A stretch of DNA of 49,244 nucleotides from Arthrobacter sp. PM3 (GTDB taxonomy: Bacteria; Actinomycetota; Actinomycetes; Actinomycetales; Micrococcaceae): NCBI RefSeq assembly GCF_003352915.1, contig NZ_CP022314.1:1871668-1920911 (forward strand). Reading direction: 5' to 3'. The notes under the pieces were generated by a model. It was not told the origin of the DNA. It ran no database searches and saw only the letters and a list, made by a program, of their open reading frames with translations. Each line of letters opens with the position of its first letter. Positions within the stretch are counted from its first letter, which is position 1. Shown here piece after piece: positions 37,933-46,829 of this stretch. The translations under genes were made by a program, and so were the position numbers.

Positions 37933-38118
37933 GCTGGCTGACTCCTGTTGGGGATCGGGTGACGGCCACGGTGGCTGCAGCGTCCCCATTTCATGACATC
38001 ACCGGCGGCGCCCCCGGGAGCGGCCCTTAATGCTTTGCATATGCCGGCGGTCCGCAAATTTGCGTCCCCTTAATGCCGGCGGCTCGTCCCGGAGTGCGGC
38101 CGGCGCATGGAGCGCCGT

Positions 38119-38162
38119 GTTAACGAACGGGGTTGAGAGCGTTAAGGAACCATCAGGATTGT
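38119..38162 (+). promoter_or_regulatory. Predicted tandem KdpE boxes K4 (permease 2)
   Basis: GTTAAGGAACC then ATCAGGATTGT (38141-38162) is a clear match to the kdp boxes. Directly before it, GTTAACGAACG then GGGTTGAGAGC (38119-38140) is a weaker copy at exactly 22 bp spacing. The array lies 81 bases upstream of the permease ATG. Confidence 0.6.
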
Positions 38163-38243
38163 TCGCCCGACGGCCGAGGGGCTTGCAGATACTGATACTG
38201 TCGCCGACGGAAGCGGCGCGGAGCGTCGTGTGGAAAGGACAAA

Positions 38244-40220
38244 ATGACGACGCTCAGCCGGCCCCCGGCCGACCCCTCTGCGCTGCGTCCCGGCGCCGGA
38301 GACAACTTCAGGAACTGGCTGCTGTTCGGCCTCCAGGACACCAAGGGAACCCATCAGGGTCCCGGGGCCGTGAGCGACAGCCACCTGAAGAAGCACACGT
38401 GGTGGCAGGTCATGTGCCTGACGGGCGTGGACTACTTCTCAACCCTCGGTTACCAGCCGGCGATCGCCGCACTGGCCGCCGGCGTGATTTCGCCGCTGGC
38501 CACCCTGGTCCTGGTGGCCGTGACGTTGCTGGGCGCCCTGCCGGTGTACCGCCGAGTGGCTGGCGAAAGCCCCCGCGGTGAAGGCTCAATTGCCATGCTC
38601 GAGCGGCTCCTGCCGCGCTGGGGCGGGAAACTCCTGGTGCTGGTCCTGCTGGGGTTCGCAGCGACGGACTTCATGATCACCATGACGCTGTCCGCTGCCG
38701 ACGCGACCGCGCACGCCATCGAGAACCCGTTTGCGCCCGCCTGGATGCAGGGCCAGAACGTCCCGGTCACCCTGTTCCTGCTGGCCCTGCTCGCCGCGGT
38801 GTTCCTGCGCGGGTTCAAGGAGGCGATCGGCGTCGCCGTCGTCCTCGTCGGGCTTTACCTCGGGCTGAACGTCATCGTCGTCATCACCACGATCTTCCAG
38901 GTCATCGTCCACCCGGTGGCGGTCGACAACTGGTGGGTGGCCCTCACCACCCAGCACGGTAATCCGCTGATGGTGGTGGGGATCGCGCTGCTGGTCTTCC
39001 CCAAGCTGGCCCTGGGCCTGTCCGGCTTCGAGACCGGCGTCGCCGTGATGCCGCAGATCCGCGGTCACGCCAACGACACCGAGCAGAACCCCGAAGGCCG
39101 GATCAAGGGCGCGCGCCGGCTGCTGACGTCGGCGGCCCTCATCATGAGCGCATTCCTGGTCACCACAAGCTTCACCACCGTGGTGCTCATCCCGGAGCAG
39201 GAATTCCAGCCCGGCGGCCAGGCGAACGGGCGTGCCCTGGCCTACCTCGCGCACGAATACCTGGGCGCGGGCTTCGGCACCGTCTACGACATCAGCACCA
39301 TTGCCATCCTGTGGTTCGCCGGGGCGTCCGCGATGGCCGGGCTTCTGAACCTCGTGCCCCGCTACCTGCCCCGCTACGGCATGGCTCCGGAATGGGCGCG
39401 GGCCGTGCGGCCGCTGGTCCTGGTGTTCACGCTTGTGGGGTTTGCCATCACGTGGCTGTTCGACGCCGACGTCGACGCCCAGGGCGGCGCGTACGCCACC
39501 GGCGTCCTGGTCCTCATGACCTCCGCGGCCGTTGCCGTGACCTTCTCGGCGCGCAGCAAGCGGCAGCGCAAGCGCAGCATCGGATTCGGGATCATCGCCG
39601 TCGTGTTCATCTACACCACGGTGGCCAACATCTTCGAGCGGCCCGAAGGCATCCGGATCGCGGCGTTCTTCATCGTGGGGATCATCGTGATCTCGCTGCT
39701 CTCGCGGATCCGGCGCTCCTTCGAGCTCCACGCCACCCACGTGCGCATGGACACCCGGGCCCTGGAATTCCTGGCCGCCAACGAAACCGGTCCGATCGCG
39801 CTGATCGCCCACGAGCCGCTGCGGTTGAGCGCCGAGGCGTACCGGGACAAGCTGACCTCCGCGATCGAGGTCAGCCACCTCCCGGTGGACTACCGGGCCT
39901 TGTTCCTGGAAGTGGTCGTGGACGACTCCTCCGACTTCGAGACCGAACTCGAGGTCCGCGGGGTCATCCGGCACGGGTACCAGATCCTGGAAGTCCACGG
40001 ACCCGTCGTCCCCAACACGATCGCCTCCGTGCTGCTGCACATCCGCGACGTGACCGGGCTGATGCCGCACATCTACTTCCGCTGGACGGAGGGCAACCCG
40101 GTCAGCAACCTCCTGCGGTTCCTGGCCTTCGGCGAAGGCGAAATCGCCCCCGTCACCCGCGAGGTGCTGCGCGAGGCCGAACCCGACGTCACCCGGCGGC
40201 CCTGGGTCCACGTCGGCTGA
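38244..40220 (+). CDS. APC-superfamily permease, paralogue 2 (probable K+-linked transporter)
   Basis: The 658-residue protein is the same length and fold as the one at 35202-37178 and is divergent from it. It starts [20 protein letters not shown] and shares [40 protein letters not shown] and the C-terminal domain ending [23 protein letters not shown] 38244 follows GGAAAGGA. Differences cluster in the first two thirds (for example [10 protein letters not shown] against [10 protein letters not shown]), while the C-terminal 125 or so residues are identical. Its own KdpE-like boxes suggest a duplicate kept under the same control, perhaps differing in affinity. A strong terminator follows. Confidence 0.9.
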   Translation: MTTLSRPPADPSALRPGAGDNFRNWLLFGLQDTKGTHQGPGAVSDSHLKKHTWWQVMCLTGVDYFSTLGYQPAIAALAAGVISPLATLVLVAVTLLGALPVYRRVAGESPRGEGSIAMLERLLPRWGGKLLVLVLLGFAATDFMITMTLSAADATAHAIENPFAPAWMQGQNVPVTLFLLALLAAVFLRGFKEAIGVAVVLVGLYLGLNVIVVITTIFQVIVHPVAVDNWWVALTTQHGNPLMVVGIALLVFPKLALGLSGFETGVAVMPQIRGHANDTEQNPEGRIKGARRLLTSAALIMSAFLVTTSFTTVVLIPEQEFQPGGQANGRALAYLAHEYLGAGFGTVYDISTIAILWFAGASAMAGLLNLVPRYLPRYGMAPEWARAVRPLVLVFTLVGFAITWLFDADVDAQGGAYATGVLVLMTSAAVAVTFSARSKRQRKRSIGFGIIAVVFIYTTVANIFERPEGIRIAAFFIVGIIVISLLSRIRRSFELHATHVRMDTRALEFLAANETGPIALIAHEPLRLSAEAYRDKLTSAIEVSHLPVDYRALFLEVVVDDSSDFETELEVRGVIRHGYQILEVHGPVVPNTIASVLLHIRDVTGLMPHIYFRWTEGNPVSNLLRFLAFGEGEIAPVTREVLREAEPDVTRRPWVHVG

Positions 40221-40282
40221 CGCTCCCTCACCTGATGGCTCTCTGGCCGGAACGCTTCCGCAGATAATCCATCCCGAGCACG

Positions 40283-40320
40283 AACGCCCCTCCGGAGGAA
40301 ACCTTCGGAGGGGCGTTTGT
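40283..40320. terminator. Bidirectional intrinsic terminator between permease 2 and the cold-shock gene
   Basis: AACGCCCCTCCGGAGG (40283-40298) pairs with CCTTCGGAGGGGCGTT (40302-40317) around an AAA loop: a 16-bp stem with one mismatch. It ends in TTTGT on the plus side. It can serve the convergent permease and cold-shock genes. Confidence 0.85.
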
Positions 40321-40367
40321 GGTCTTCGGGGAAGCTTCCCGGCCGGAGGCGGGGCTGTCCGGAGTAC

Positions 40368-40571
40368 TTAGAGCGGGCGGATGTTCTCAGCCTGCGGGCC
40401 CTTCGGGCCCTGCGTGACGTCGAATTCAACCTTCTGGTTCTCGTCCAGCGAGCGGTAGCCGCTGGTGGCGATTGCCGAGTAGTGGGCGAAAACGTCGGCC
40501 GACCCGTCATCCGGGGCAATGAAGCCAAAACCCTTTTCGGCGTTGAACCATTTAACTGTGCCTGTTGCCAT
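40368..40571 (-). CDS. cspA: Cold shock protein
   Basis: The 67-residue single-OB-fold protein reads [20 protein letters not shown] then [20 protein letters not shown], with RNP1 (KGFGFI) and RNP2 (DVFAHYS) for single-stranded RNA/DNA binding, ending [11 protein letters not shown]. It is a normal-length CspA-type RNA chaperone. ATG 40571 follows GAAGGA. The frame is open far upstream but only this part matches the family. A promoter lies about 80-105 bases upstream, leaving a leader of about 70 bases. Confidence 0.97.
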   Translation of the reverse strand: MATGTVKWFNAEKGFGFIAPDDGSADVFAHYSAIATSGYRSLDENQKVEFDVTQGPKGPQAENIRPL

Positions 40572-40648
40572 GCCTTTATCCTTCTGAAATGCTGATCTCC
40601 GGCGGCCAAGAGGCCAACGGCTGCGGAGACATTCGTCCGCTGTCCCCC

Positions 40649-40677
40649 AACGTACGGGGCGAAAGCCCCCGGTGCAA
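40649..40677 (-). promoter_or_regulatory. Probable promoter of the cold-shock gene
   Basis: On the minus strand, TTGCAC (-35, 40677-40672) and TACGTT (-10, 40654-40649) are separated by 17 bases. TAnnnT suits actinobacterial housekeeping promoters. The spacer itself contains the dyad GGGGGCTTTCGCCCC. Confidence 0.5.
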
Positions 40678-40744
40678 GAGCCTGAGGGGGCGTTCGCCCC
40701 GGACATTTTGCCCGGGTGGCACCTAGTTGGCACTCAGCCGGTGC

Positions 40745-41692
40745 TCAGCCGGTACCGTCGTAGAGCGCGATCAGGTCCCGGCTGATCTGGTACGGGGACG
40801 TTTCGCTCGGGCTGTGGCCTCCCCGGTAGACCGCGATTTTTGCCCCGATTGACTGGGCGAACAGGCGGTGCAGCGCCAGCGGCCACAGATCGTGTTCCCC
40901 GACGGCGACGAACTTCGGCAGCGTCGCCGCAGCCAGGGCGGGCCGGAGGTCGGGGGTGCGCTTCATGAGGCCGATGATGTCGACCACCGAGGCCCGGCGG
41001 GTGAGCGCGAACCTGCCCTTTACGAACCGCAGCCGCCGGGGCGCCACCCGGGCAACATTGCTGCGGATGCCCCAGATCATCAGCGTGGTGCCGATCCTGC
41101 TGTTGACCCAGCCGCTGAACCAGCCGATAAACCGCAGGCCCCGGAAACACTGCCCGGGCTCGGGCGGACAGCTGATCAGGGTCAGGCTCCGGAACTTCTC
41201 GGGCCGGCAGCGGAACGCCAGCTGGGCGACGACGGCCGCGAACGAATATCCCACGACGTGCGCCGGACCGTCCCCGGCGTCGAGCATGGCAAGGAGATCG
41301 TCCCGAAAGAGCTCGTAGTCATAGTGCTCCCGTGGCGGAACGAGGTTTTCCGGCCCGGCGTCGGCGGACTCATACTGCCCGGCGATGTCGCAGCTGAGCA
41401 CGTAATAGCCGGCCGCGGCGAGCTCGGGCAGCATGAGGATGAAGTCCTCCTTGGACCCCGTGGCGCCTGGAATGAGCAGGACGCGCGGGTTGCCGGGATC
41501 GCCGCTGGCGATGGTCGCCAGGGTGCCGCTGGGCGCCTTGAACTCACCGCGCACCACTCCGTCCGGCAGGGCGGCCCAGTCAAAGTCCGGCAACGCGGCA
41601 TCCCGGCGGGCGGCATCATCCACCAGTCCCGAACCGAAACCCTCGGGCTCGGGAACCGGGGTTCCCTGCGTGTTGCTGCCGGCAGACACCAT
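40745..41692 (-). CDS. Alpha/beta hydrolase
   Basis: The 315-residue product has the oxyanion segment VLLIPGATGSKEDFI, nucleophile Ser150 in HVVGYSFAAVVAQLAF, an acid region AVGEHDLW and catalytic His in RGGHSPSE. This completes a Ser-Asp-His triad in normal order. It is soluble with no signal peptide. The substrate is not known. It stands alone between the cold-shock gene and the PEP-utilising enzyme. Confidence 0.9.
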   Translation of the reverse strand: MVSAGSNTQGTPVPEPEGFGSGLVDDAARRDAALPDFDWAALPDGVVRGEFKAPSGTLATIASGDPGNPRVLLIPGATGSKEDFILMLPELAAAGYYVLSCDIAGQYESADAGPENLVPPREHYDYELFRDDLLAMLDAGDGPAHVVGYSFAAVVAQLAFRCRPEKFRSLTLISCPPEPGQCFRGLRFIGWFSGWVNSRIGTTLMIWGIRSNVARVAPRRLRFVKGRFALTRRASVVDIIGLMKRTPDLRPALAAATLPKFVAVGEHDLWPLALHRLFAQSIGAKIAVYRGGHSPSETSPYQISRDLIALYDGTG

Positions 41693-41726
41693 GCACTTAA
41701 CATAGCCCCTCCAACATGGGCCTCCG

Positions 41727-44462
41727 TCAGCCGGGGCGGCTCCCGGGTCCTGCGGGCGTTGCCGGGGCGTCCGCCAGCCGCACGGTTCCGGCCGATCCGT
41801 CCACGGTCACCCTCTGGCCCGACTGCAGGCGTATTGTCGCGTCCGGCACGCCCACCACGGCCGGGATGCCGTATTCGCGGGCCACCACGGCCCCGTGCGA
41901 AATGACCCCGCCCATCTCCATCACCAGGGCGCCGGCGGTCATGAACAGCGGCGTCCAGCCGGGGTCAGTGGATGGTGCCACGAGGATTTCCCCGGGTTCC
42001 AGGTGGGCGCCCACCGGGTCCAGGATGACCCGGACCGTTCCGGTGGCACTTCCGGCCGACGCCGGTGTCCCGGCAAGGGAGTCCGAGGCGGGGGACTTCG
42101 CCATCACCGCCGCCTCCACATCGGTGCCGTCGGACAGCAGGAGCCGGGGGATCCGGCGCCGGCGCAGTTCGACGTCGTAGAGCCGGCGCCGGTCCGCCGC
42201 GAGGCCTTTGAGGTCGGCTCCCCGCAGTCCCACCCTGAGCTCGTCGAAGTCCAGGAAGAACACATCGTCCGCCGCCGCGATCACGCCGGACCGGGCCAGC
42301 TCCGCACCGACCGTGTTGAGCTGGCGGTGCATCTCCGCGAGGGCGAGGATGATGTAGAACTTCGGCAGTTCGCGCAGCCCGGACAGCTGCCGGGTCCGGC
42401 GCAGGCAGAGCTCCACCGCATGGGCCCGGAGCCGGCCCGTGACCCGGGCCCGTTCCACGAGTTCGCGGATCCTTGCCTCGGCGTGTTCCTCCGCGCGGGC
42501 GAACTGCCGGTCGGGGGCCTGTTCGGGGTCCTCCACGTGCAGGTAGTTCGAGATCATGCCGAGGATATGGTCCGGTTTCTCCGACCACCGCGGCATGCCG
42601 AGGTCGATCTCGGCCACGGCGCGGTGGCCGTAGCGGTCCAGGAACCCGCGCAGGCCGGTCTGCGCCACGGCGGGCAGGGTGCCGGCCGCGTACCGGGCGG
42701 CCAGGTTCTCCGGGCCGTGGGCCAGGAACACTTCCCGTGATGCGGAGTTCGCACCGATCGTGACTGCCAGGTGCCAGAGCTCAAGGTCCATGTCGGTGGT
42801 GACGTTGTTCGGCAGTCCCCGCAGCACCGCCTCGAGTTCCCGGGGTGCCGCGATGCCGCGCAACAGCCTGCGCGCGGCGGCGAGCATGAGGTAGCCGACG
42901 GCCGGGGCGGGCAACGTGGCCACCATCAGCCCGTCCACCACCCGGTTGGGGATGCGTTGGGCGTGATCGAGCCGGGCAAAGGGGCTGGCCGGCTCCGGCA
43001 GGACGAGTTCGGCGTCAAGGCACGTCCGGTAGTCGAAGGCACGGCGCAGTTCTGTTGCCGGCCGCACTGCTGCCCGCAACATGGCTGGAACCAGCCGGAC
43101 TATCAGGGCCAGGGTGTCCGTGCCTTCGGTACTGCGTGCCGGCGTGCTGCCTGGGCCCGGCTTTCGCGCAGCCGGCGTCGACGCGGCGCCGGGGCGCTTC
43201 CGCCGCGTCGTCCGTGCCCGCAAGCCGAACCGGGGATCCTCCAGGAGTGTCGGGAAAACGGCGCCTGACCTTCCGTCCGCCAGCGGGAGCATCCGCAACA
43301 GATAGCGGCGGCCGTATTTGCTGTGAACGAAGGGCGTCATGTCCACGTACATGCGCAGGCCCGGGTTGACGAACTGCCACAGCCCCTTGCGGTTCCGCAT
43401 GGAGCCCAGCACCGAGAGTCCCATGGGCGTCAGTGGCCGGGTCAGGCCCTGGAGCAGGGTGCCGCACAGGTACACCCGGGTACCGGCGGCGGGCTGCGAT
43501 TCCGCGCCCATTGGCGCCGGGGCCGCCGGGTCCGGCAGCGGATACAAGGTGGTGACGGGCCTCGACTGGGTCACCCAGACCGTGCCCGCGGCGTCGATCA
43601 CCCATTCCACATCCTGCGGCGCTCCGAACAGCCGCTGGATCCTGTCTCCGAGTGCCGTGAGCTCGCGGACCCGGGTCTCGTCGACGCTCGGCGTCCGGCC
43701 GGTTCCGCCCGGCGAGCTGAGCAGGATGCGTCCCGTGGCCGTATCCGTGACGAAATGGTCCGGATTCACGCTGCCGGAGACCACTGCCTGGCCCGGCCCC
43801 GTGCTCGCGTCGATGACCGTTTCTGTCCGCGTGCCCGTGACGGGGTTCGCGGTGAACAGCACCCCGGCGGAGGCGGCGGCGACGAGGTCCTGGACGACGA
43901 CGGCGAGTCCGACGTCGCGGTGGCTGATCCCGTTGGTGGAGCGGTAGGCCACGGCCCGTTCTGTCCACAGCGAGGCCCAGCAGCGCCGGACCGCTTCGAC
44001 CACGGCATCGGCCCCGGAGATATTGAGGAAGGAGTCCTGGAGCCCGGCGAAGCTGGCGAACGGCAGGTCCTCGGCGGTGGCGGAGGACCTGACCGCCACG
44101 GCGGCATCGTGGCCGAGCCCGGCATACGCGGCGCGGACGGCGGCATCGACGTCGGCGGGGATCGGGGCGGTCACGATCAGTTCCCTTGCCTGACGCGCCA
44201 GTTCGCCCAGATCCGGCGCAGGCTGGCCCGGAGCCGGTCCCGTTGCGCCGTCCAGCCGGGCCGCAAGGTCCGCCAGTTCCACCGGCGCCGCCTTCCGGTA
44301 GGCGACGGTGGTGAGGCAGAAGCCGCGCGGGACGGGGAAGCCTGCCTTCGTGAGGATGCCGAGGTTCAGGGCCTTCCCGCCGACGAGCGGCAGGGGAGCG
44401 GAACCGAGTTCGCCAAGGTCCACGACGAGATGTTCCGGCGCCCTGCCCTCTGCAGAACCCAT
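41727..44462 (-). CDS. PEP/pyruvate-binding and PEP-utilising enzyme, rifampicin phosphotransferase-like
   Basis: The 911-residue protein has an ATP-grasp PPDK N-terminal domain (PLVGGKALNLGILTKAGFPV, VAVRSSATAEDLPFASFAGL, QDVEWVIDAAGTVWVTQSRP), a long central domain, and a C-terminal swivelling His domain. The latter reads LVMEMGGVISHGAVVAREYG with phospho-His856, then VTVDGSAGTVRL. This three-part layout and length fit rifampicin phosphotransferases (about 865 residues) better than PEP synthase, which has a C-terminal TIM barrel that is missing here. It may inactivate rifamycins by phosphorylation, but a related non-antibiotic role is possible. ATG 44462 follows GGAG. The inserted Arg/Pro-rich loop (RRKRPGAASTPAARKPGPGS) is unusual. 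Confidence 0.85.
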   Translation of the reverse strand: MGSAEGRAPEHLVVDLGELGSAPLPLVGGKALNLGILTKAGFPVPRGFCLTTVAYRKAAPVELADLAARLDGATGPAPGQPAPDLGELARQARELIVTAPIPADVDAAVRAAYAGLGHDAAVAVRSSATAEDLPFASFAGLQDSFLNISGADAVVEAVRRCWASLWTERAVAYRSTNGISHRDVGLAVVVQDLVAAASAGVLFTANPVTGTRTETVIDASTGPGQAVVSGSVNPDHFVTDTATGRILLSSPGGTGRTPSVDETRVRELTALGDRIQRLFGAPQDVEWVIDAAGTVWVTQSRPVTTLYPLPDPAAPAPMGAESQPAAGTRVYLCGTLLQGLTRPLTPMGLSVLGSMRNRKGLWQFVNPGLRMYVDMTPFVHSKYGRRYLLRMLPLADGRSGAVFPTLLEDPRFGLRARTTRRKRPGAASTPAARKPGPGSTPARSTEGTDTLALIVRLVPAMLRAAVRPATELRRAFDYRTCLDAELVLPEPASPFARLDHAQRIPNRVVDGLMVATLPAPAVGYLMLAAARRLLRGIAAPRELEAVLRGLPNNVTTDMDLELWHLAVTIGANSASREVFLAHGPENLAARYAAGTLPAVAQTGLRGFLDRYGHRAVAEIDLGMPRWSEKPDHILGMISNYLHVEDPEQAPDRQFARAEEHAEARIRELVERARVTGRLRAHAVELCLRRTRQLSGLRELPKFYIILALAEMHRQLNTVGAELARSGVIAAADDVFFLDFDELRVGLRGADLKGLAADRRRLYDVELRRRRIPRLLLSDGTDVEAAVMAKSPASDSLAGTPASAGSATGTVRVILDPVGAHLEPGEILVAPSTDPGWTPLFMTAGALVMEMGGVISHGAVVAREYGIPAVVGVPDATIRLQSGQRVTVDGSAGTVRLADAPATPAGPGSRPG

Positions 44463-44509
44463 TTCGCTGCTCCCACGTCCTGTGCGCGTTTACAAGCCAC
44501 GGCCGTCCG

Positions 44510-44539
44510 CCGGCACTGTGTCTCCCGGCACTGTGTCTC
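44510..44539 (-). repeat. Perfect 15-bp tandem duplication upstream of the rifampicin-phosphotransferase-like gene
   Basis: CCGGCACTGTGTCTC occurs twice back to back (44510-44524 and 44525-44539), 48 bases upstream of the start at 44462. It may be a slippage duplication or a doubled control site. No palindrome like the rifamycin-associated element known from actinomycetes was seen in 44463-44584. Confidence 0.6.
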
Positions 44540-44584
44540 AGGCGTTCTCTCCGGTGCGGCCCCTCTGCCGGTGAGGCTGCGGGC

Positions 44585-44902
44585 CTATTGGCCGGCGTCG
44601 GCGCCGCCGGTGTCCTCCCACATCACATCCAGGTTGCGGAAGACCGGCGGACCGTCGCAGAGCGCGGCCATCTTGGCGGCAAACTCCGAGGTCTCGGGCC
44701 GGTTCGAGTTCTCCATGGCCGATTCGTAGGAGTCGAATTCAACGATCGTGTAATAGGTGCCGGGCCGGTCGCGGTCGGCGGTGGCCACGATACGGCCGAA
44801 CGTCGGGGCCGTGGTCCCCTCGGTTCGCGACGGACGGCCGAGCTGTTCGATTTCCTCGATGCGGGATGACTGGAATTCGATGATCTGCACAAACCTGGCC
44901 AT
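44585..44902 (-). CDS. Small conserved protein, possibly dimeric alpha-beta barrel
   Basis: The 105-residue product starts MARFVQIIEFQSSRIEEIEQ and continues IVATADRDRPGTYYTIVEFD and SAMENSNRPETSEFAAKMAA. The pattern of a first beta-strand, a helix, then YTIVEFDSYESAMENS resembles dimeric alpha-beta-barrel (antibiotic monooxygenase-like) proteins. No active site is visible. ATG 44902 follows GAGGAG; earlier in-frame starts lack one. It could be cotranscribed with the downstream PEP-utilising gene. Confidence 0.75.
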   Translation of the reverse strand: MARFVQIIEFQSSRIEEIEQLGRPSRTEGTTAPTFGRIVATADRDRPGTYYTIVEFDSYESAMENSNRPETSEFAAKMAALCDGPPVFRNLDVMWEDTGGADAGQ

Positions 44903-45071
44903 GACGGCTCCTCGACGGCGGCGGATGCTGATGCGCTTCACGGTAGACCCTCGTCCCGGCGCGTGCAAGGGCGGGAGCAAGCAGCCGCGCCGGGCGCGGC
45001 GCCGGGCCCCGCCCCGGCCGTCGCGCCGCCGCCGTCGGACAATCCCTGGGAGTGTCGGTTACTGCGTTCCC

Positions 45072-46127
45072 CTAGGGAGTCAGGAGCACCTTGATGGCGC
45101 GCCGTTCGTCCATGGCACGGTAGGCCTCGGGCGCATCCTCCAGGGGCATCACCGAGTCGAACACGCGGCCCGGATTGATGGTGCCGTCCAGGACGTCGGC
45201 CAGCAGCTCCGGGATGTAGGTCCGGGCCGGGGCCATGCCGCCGGCGATCGAAATGTTGGTATCGAACAGGAACCGTAACGGGGCCTCGGCGCCGCCCGTG
45301 GGGACGCCGACGAAGCCGAGGGCCCCGCCCGGGCGCACGCTGTGCAGCGCCTGCTCCATGGATTCCTTGGTGCCCACGCACTCCAGCACAGAGTCGGCCA
45401 GCACTCCGCCGAGCAGTTCGCGGACCTTCGCGACGCCGTCGTCCCCGCGCTCGGCGACAATGTCCGTGGCACCGAATTCGCGGGCAATCGCCTGGCGGTC
45501 GGCGTGGCGCGACATGGCGATGATCCGTTCCGCGCCGAGGCGCTTGGCGGCGAGCACGCCGCAGAGCCCGACGGCGCCGTCCCCGACCACCACCACCGTG
45601 CGGCCGGGACCGGCCTTGGCGGCGAGTGCGGCGTGGTGGCCGGTGGCCATGACGTCGGAGAGCGTGAGCAGGCTGGCCCGGAGGGCTTCGTCAGGCTCCG
45701 TGACCCCGGGCACCTTGACCAGCGTGGACTCGGCAAGCGGCACACGGACCGCCTGGCCCTGGCCGCCGTCGATCTTCAGGCCGGAGTCATCCTTGCCGCC
45801 CCAGCCGGCCAGACGGTCGCAGGCCACCGTGACACCGTTGCGGCACTGCGGGCACTCGCCGCAGCTGACCACGAACGGTGCGATCACGAAGTCGCCCACC
45901 GCGAGGTCTTTGACGTCCGCACCGACGCTTTCGACAGTCCCGATGAATTCGTGTCCGATCGCGGAGGGCTTGTGGGTGGGTTTGACCCCGCGGTAGGGCC
46001 ACAGGTCCGAGCCGCAGACGCAGGCGGCGGTGACTTTCACGACGACGTCGGTGGGCAGCTGGACCGTGGGGTAGTCGCGGTCTTCGACTCGGATGTCGCC
46101 GGGACCGTGGATGATGGTGGCGCGCAT
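45072..46127 (-). CDS. Zinc-dependent alcohol dehydrogenase
   Basis: The 351-residue MDR-family enzyme has catalytic zinc ligands in AACVCGSDLWPYRG and GHEFIGTVESVG, the four-Cys structural zinc loop CGECPQCRNGVTVAC, and the nucleotide motif VVVGDGAVGLCGVLAAKRLG. ATG 46127 follows GAGGAG. The TetR gene lies 40 bases upstream on the same strand, so the two may be cotranscribed. Substrate is unknown; the family includes dehydrogenases of alcohols and formaldehyde adducts. Confidence 0.93.
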   Translation of the reverse strand: MRATIIHGPGDIRVEDRDYPTVQLPTDVVVKVTAACVCGSDLWPYRGVKPTHKPSAIGHEFIGTVESVGADVKDLAVGDFVIAPFVVSCGECPQCRNGVTVACDRLAGWGGKDDSGLKIDGGQGQAVRVPLAESTLVKVPGVTEPDEALRASLLTLSDVMATGHHAALAAKAGPGRTVVVVGDGAVGLCGVLAAKRLGAERIIAMSRHADRQAIAREFGATDIVAERGDDGVAKVRELLGGVLADSVLECVGTKESMEQALHSVRPGGALGFVGVPTGGAEAPLRFLFDTNISIAGGMAPARTYIPELLADVLDGTINPGRVFDSVMPLEDAPEAYRAMDERRAIKVLLTP

Positions 46128-46167
46128 GGGGGCTCCTCGCATGGTGGTGGGTGGGCTGGGACCGAGT

Positions 46168-46749
46168 TTAGTCCTCCCGGGCCGCCCGGGTCCCCTCGCC
46201 GCCGAGGAGCCGGGCAATCCTGTCCTGCACGCGCAGGGCCGCGGCGGACTCGTGATTGAACAGGACGCGGTAGATCACCGGCGCCACCACGACGTCGATG
46301 ATCTCCTGTGCCGCCGGCGGGCTTTCGCCGCGAGTGCGGGCAAGGGTGCGGATTTCTTCGACATGGCCCTGCATGGCGGCGAAGTAGTCCCGGGTCACCG
46401 CGCCGTCGGCAAGCATGTCCCGCAACACCTGGCGGCCGAGCGCGGAGGAAAACTCCTCCACATACGGCACGAACCAGGCCTCCATGTCCCCCTGGAGCGA
46501 GCCGGTGTCCTCGACCTGTTCCGGCAGCACCCGGTTGGAGGCGACGGCGGCGAGGAGCCTTGGCAGGTCTCCCCAGCGCCGGTAGATCGTGGAGGAGTTC
46601 ACGCCGGCGCGCTCGGCCACCGCCGGCACCGAAAGCGCCGTCCGGTCACCGCCGTTCTCCTGCAGCAGGGAGCGGACGGCCTCATGCACGGCCTGTTGGA
46701 CGCGGGCGCTGCGGCCGCCGGGCCGTGGTGTTGCTGTAGCCATCATCAC
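46168..46749 (-). CDS. TetR family transcriptional regulator
   Basis: The 193-residue product has the TetR helix-turn-helix ALSVPAVAERAGVNSSTIYR then RWGDLPRLLAAVASNRV, and an all-helical ligand domain. The start is one of three successive ATG codons (46749, 46746, 46743). It is divergent from the MFS gene with 80 bases between them. That gap carries two matching 25-bp operators (46755-46779 and 46789-46813), so it almost certainly represses the exporter and itself. Confidence 0.93.
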   Translation of the reverse strand: MMMATATPRPGGRSARVQQAVHEAVRSLLQENGGDRTALSVPAVAERAGVNSSTIYRRWGDLPRLLAAVASNRVLPEQVEDTGSLQGDMEAWFVPYVEEFSSALGRQVLRDMLADGAVTRDYFAAMQGHVEEIRTLARTRGESPPAAQEIIDVVVAPVIYRVLFNHESAAALRVQDRIARLLGGEGTRAARED

Positions 46750-46754
46750 ACCAG

Positions 46755-46813
46755 CTTAATGCGAATTTTCTGCTTTAAGTAGTAATCTCTTAATGCACAG
46801 ATTGTGCTTTTAG
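46755..46813. promoter_or_regulatory. Two TetR operators in the tetR-MFS intergenic region
   Basis: Site 1 (46755-46779) is CTTAATGC-N9-GCTTTAAG; site 2 (46789-46813) is CTTAATGC-N9-GCTTTTAG. The left arms are identical and the spacers have equal length, 34 bp apart. The inner part of site 2 also forms GCACA-GAT-TGTGC. Placement just before both divergent starts indicates a repressor-controlled pair. Confidence 0.8.
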
Positions 46814-46829
46814 TGAGTGGGGAAAAGTA

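Noticed and set aside
37933..38243. Cyclic-di-AMP (ydaO) riboswitch before permease 2
   Set aside because: Such a riboswitch would suit a K+ transporter, but I could not make its conserved core or pairing from this sequence; the tandem 11-bp repeats explain the region better.
38586..40211. 541-codon frame antisense to permease 2 (and its twin opposite permease 1)
   Set aside because: Both copies mirror the permease codons and are Asp/His/Gln-rich; the twin exists only because the permeases are paralogues.
44510..44539. Relation of the GTGTCTC repeats here to the island recombinase sites
   Set aside because: Only GTGTCTC is shared; the diagnostic CGAAAC/CGTATCCC extension and inverted arm are absent.
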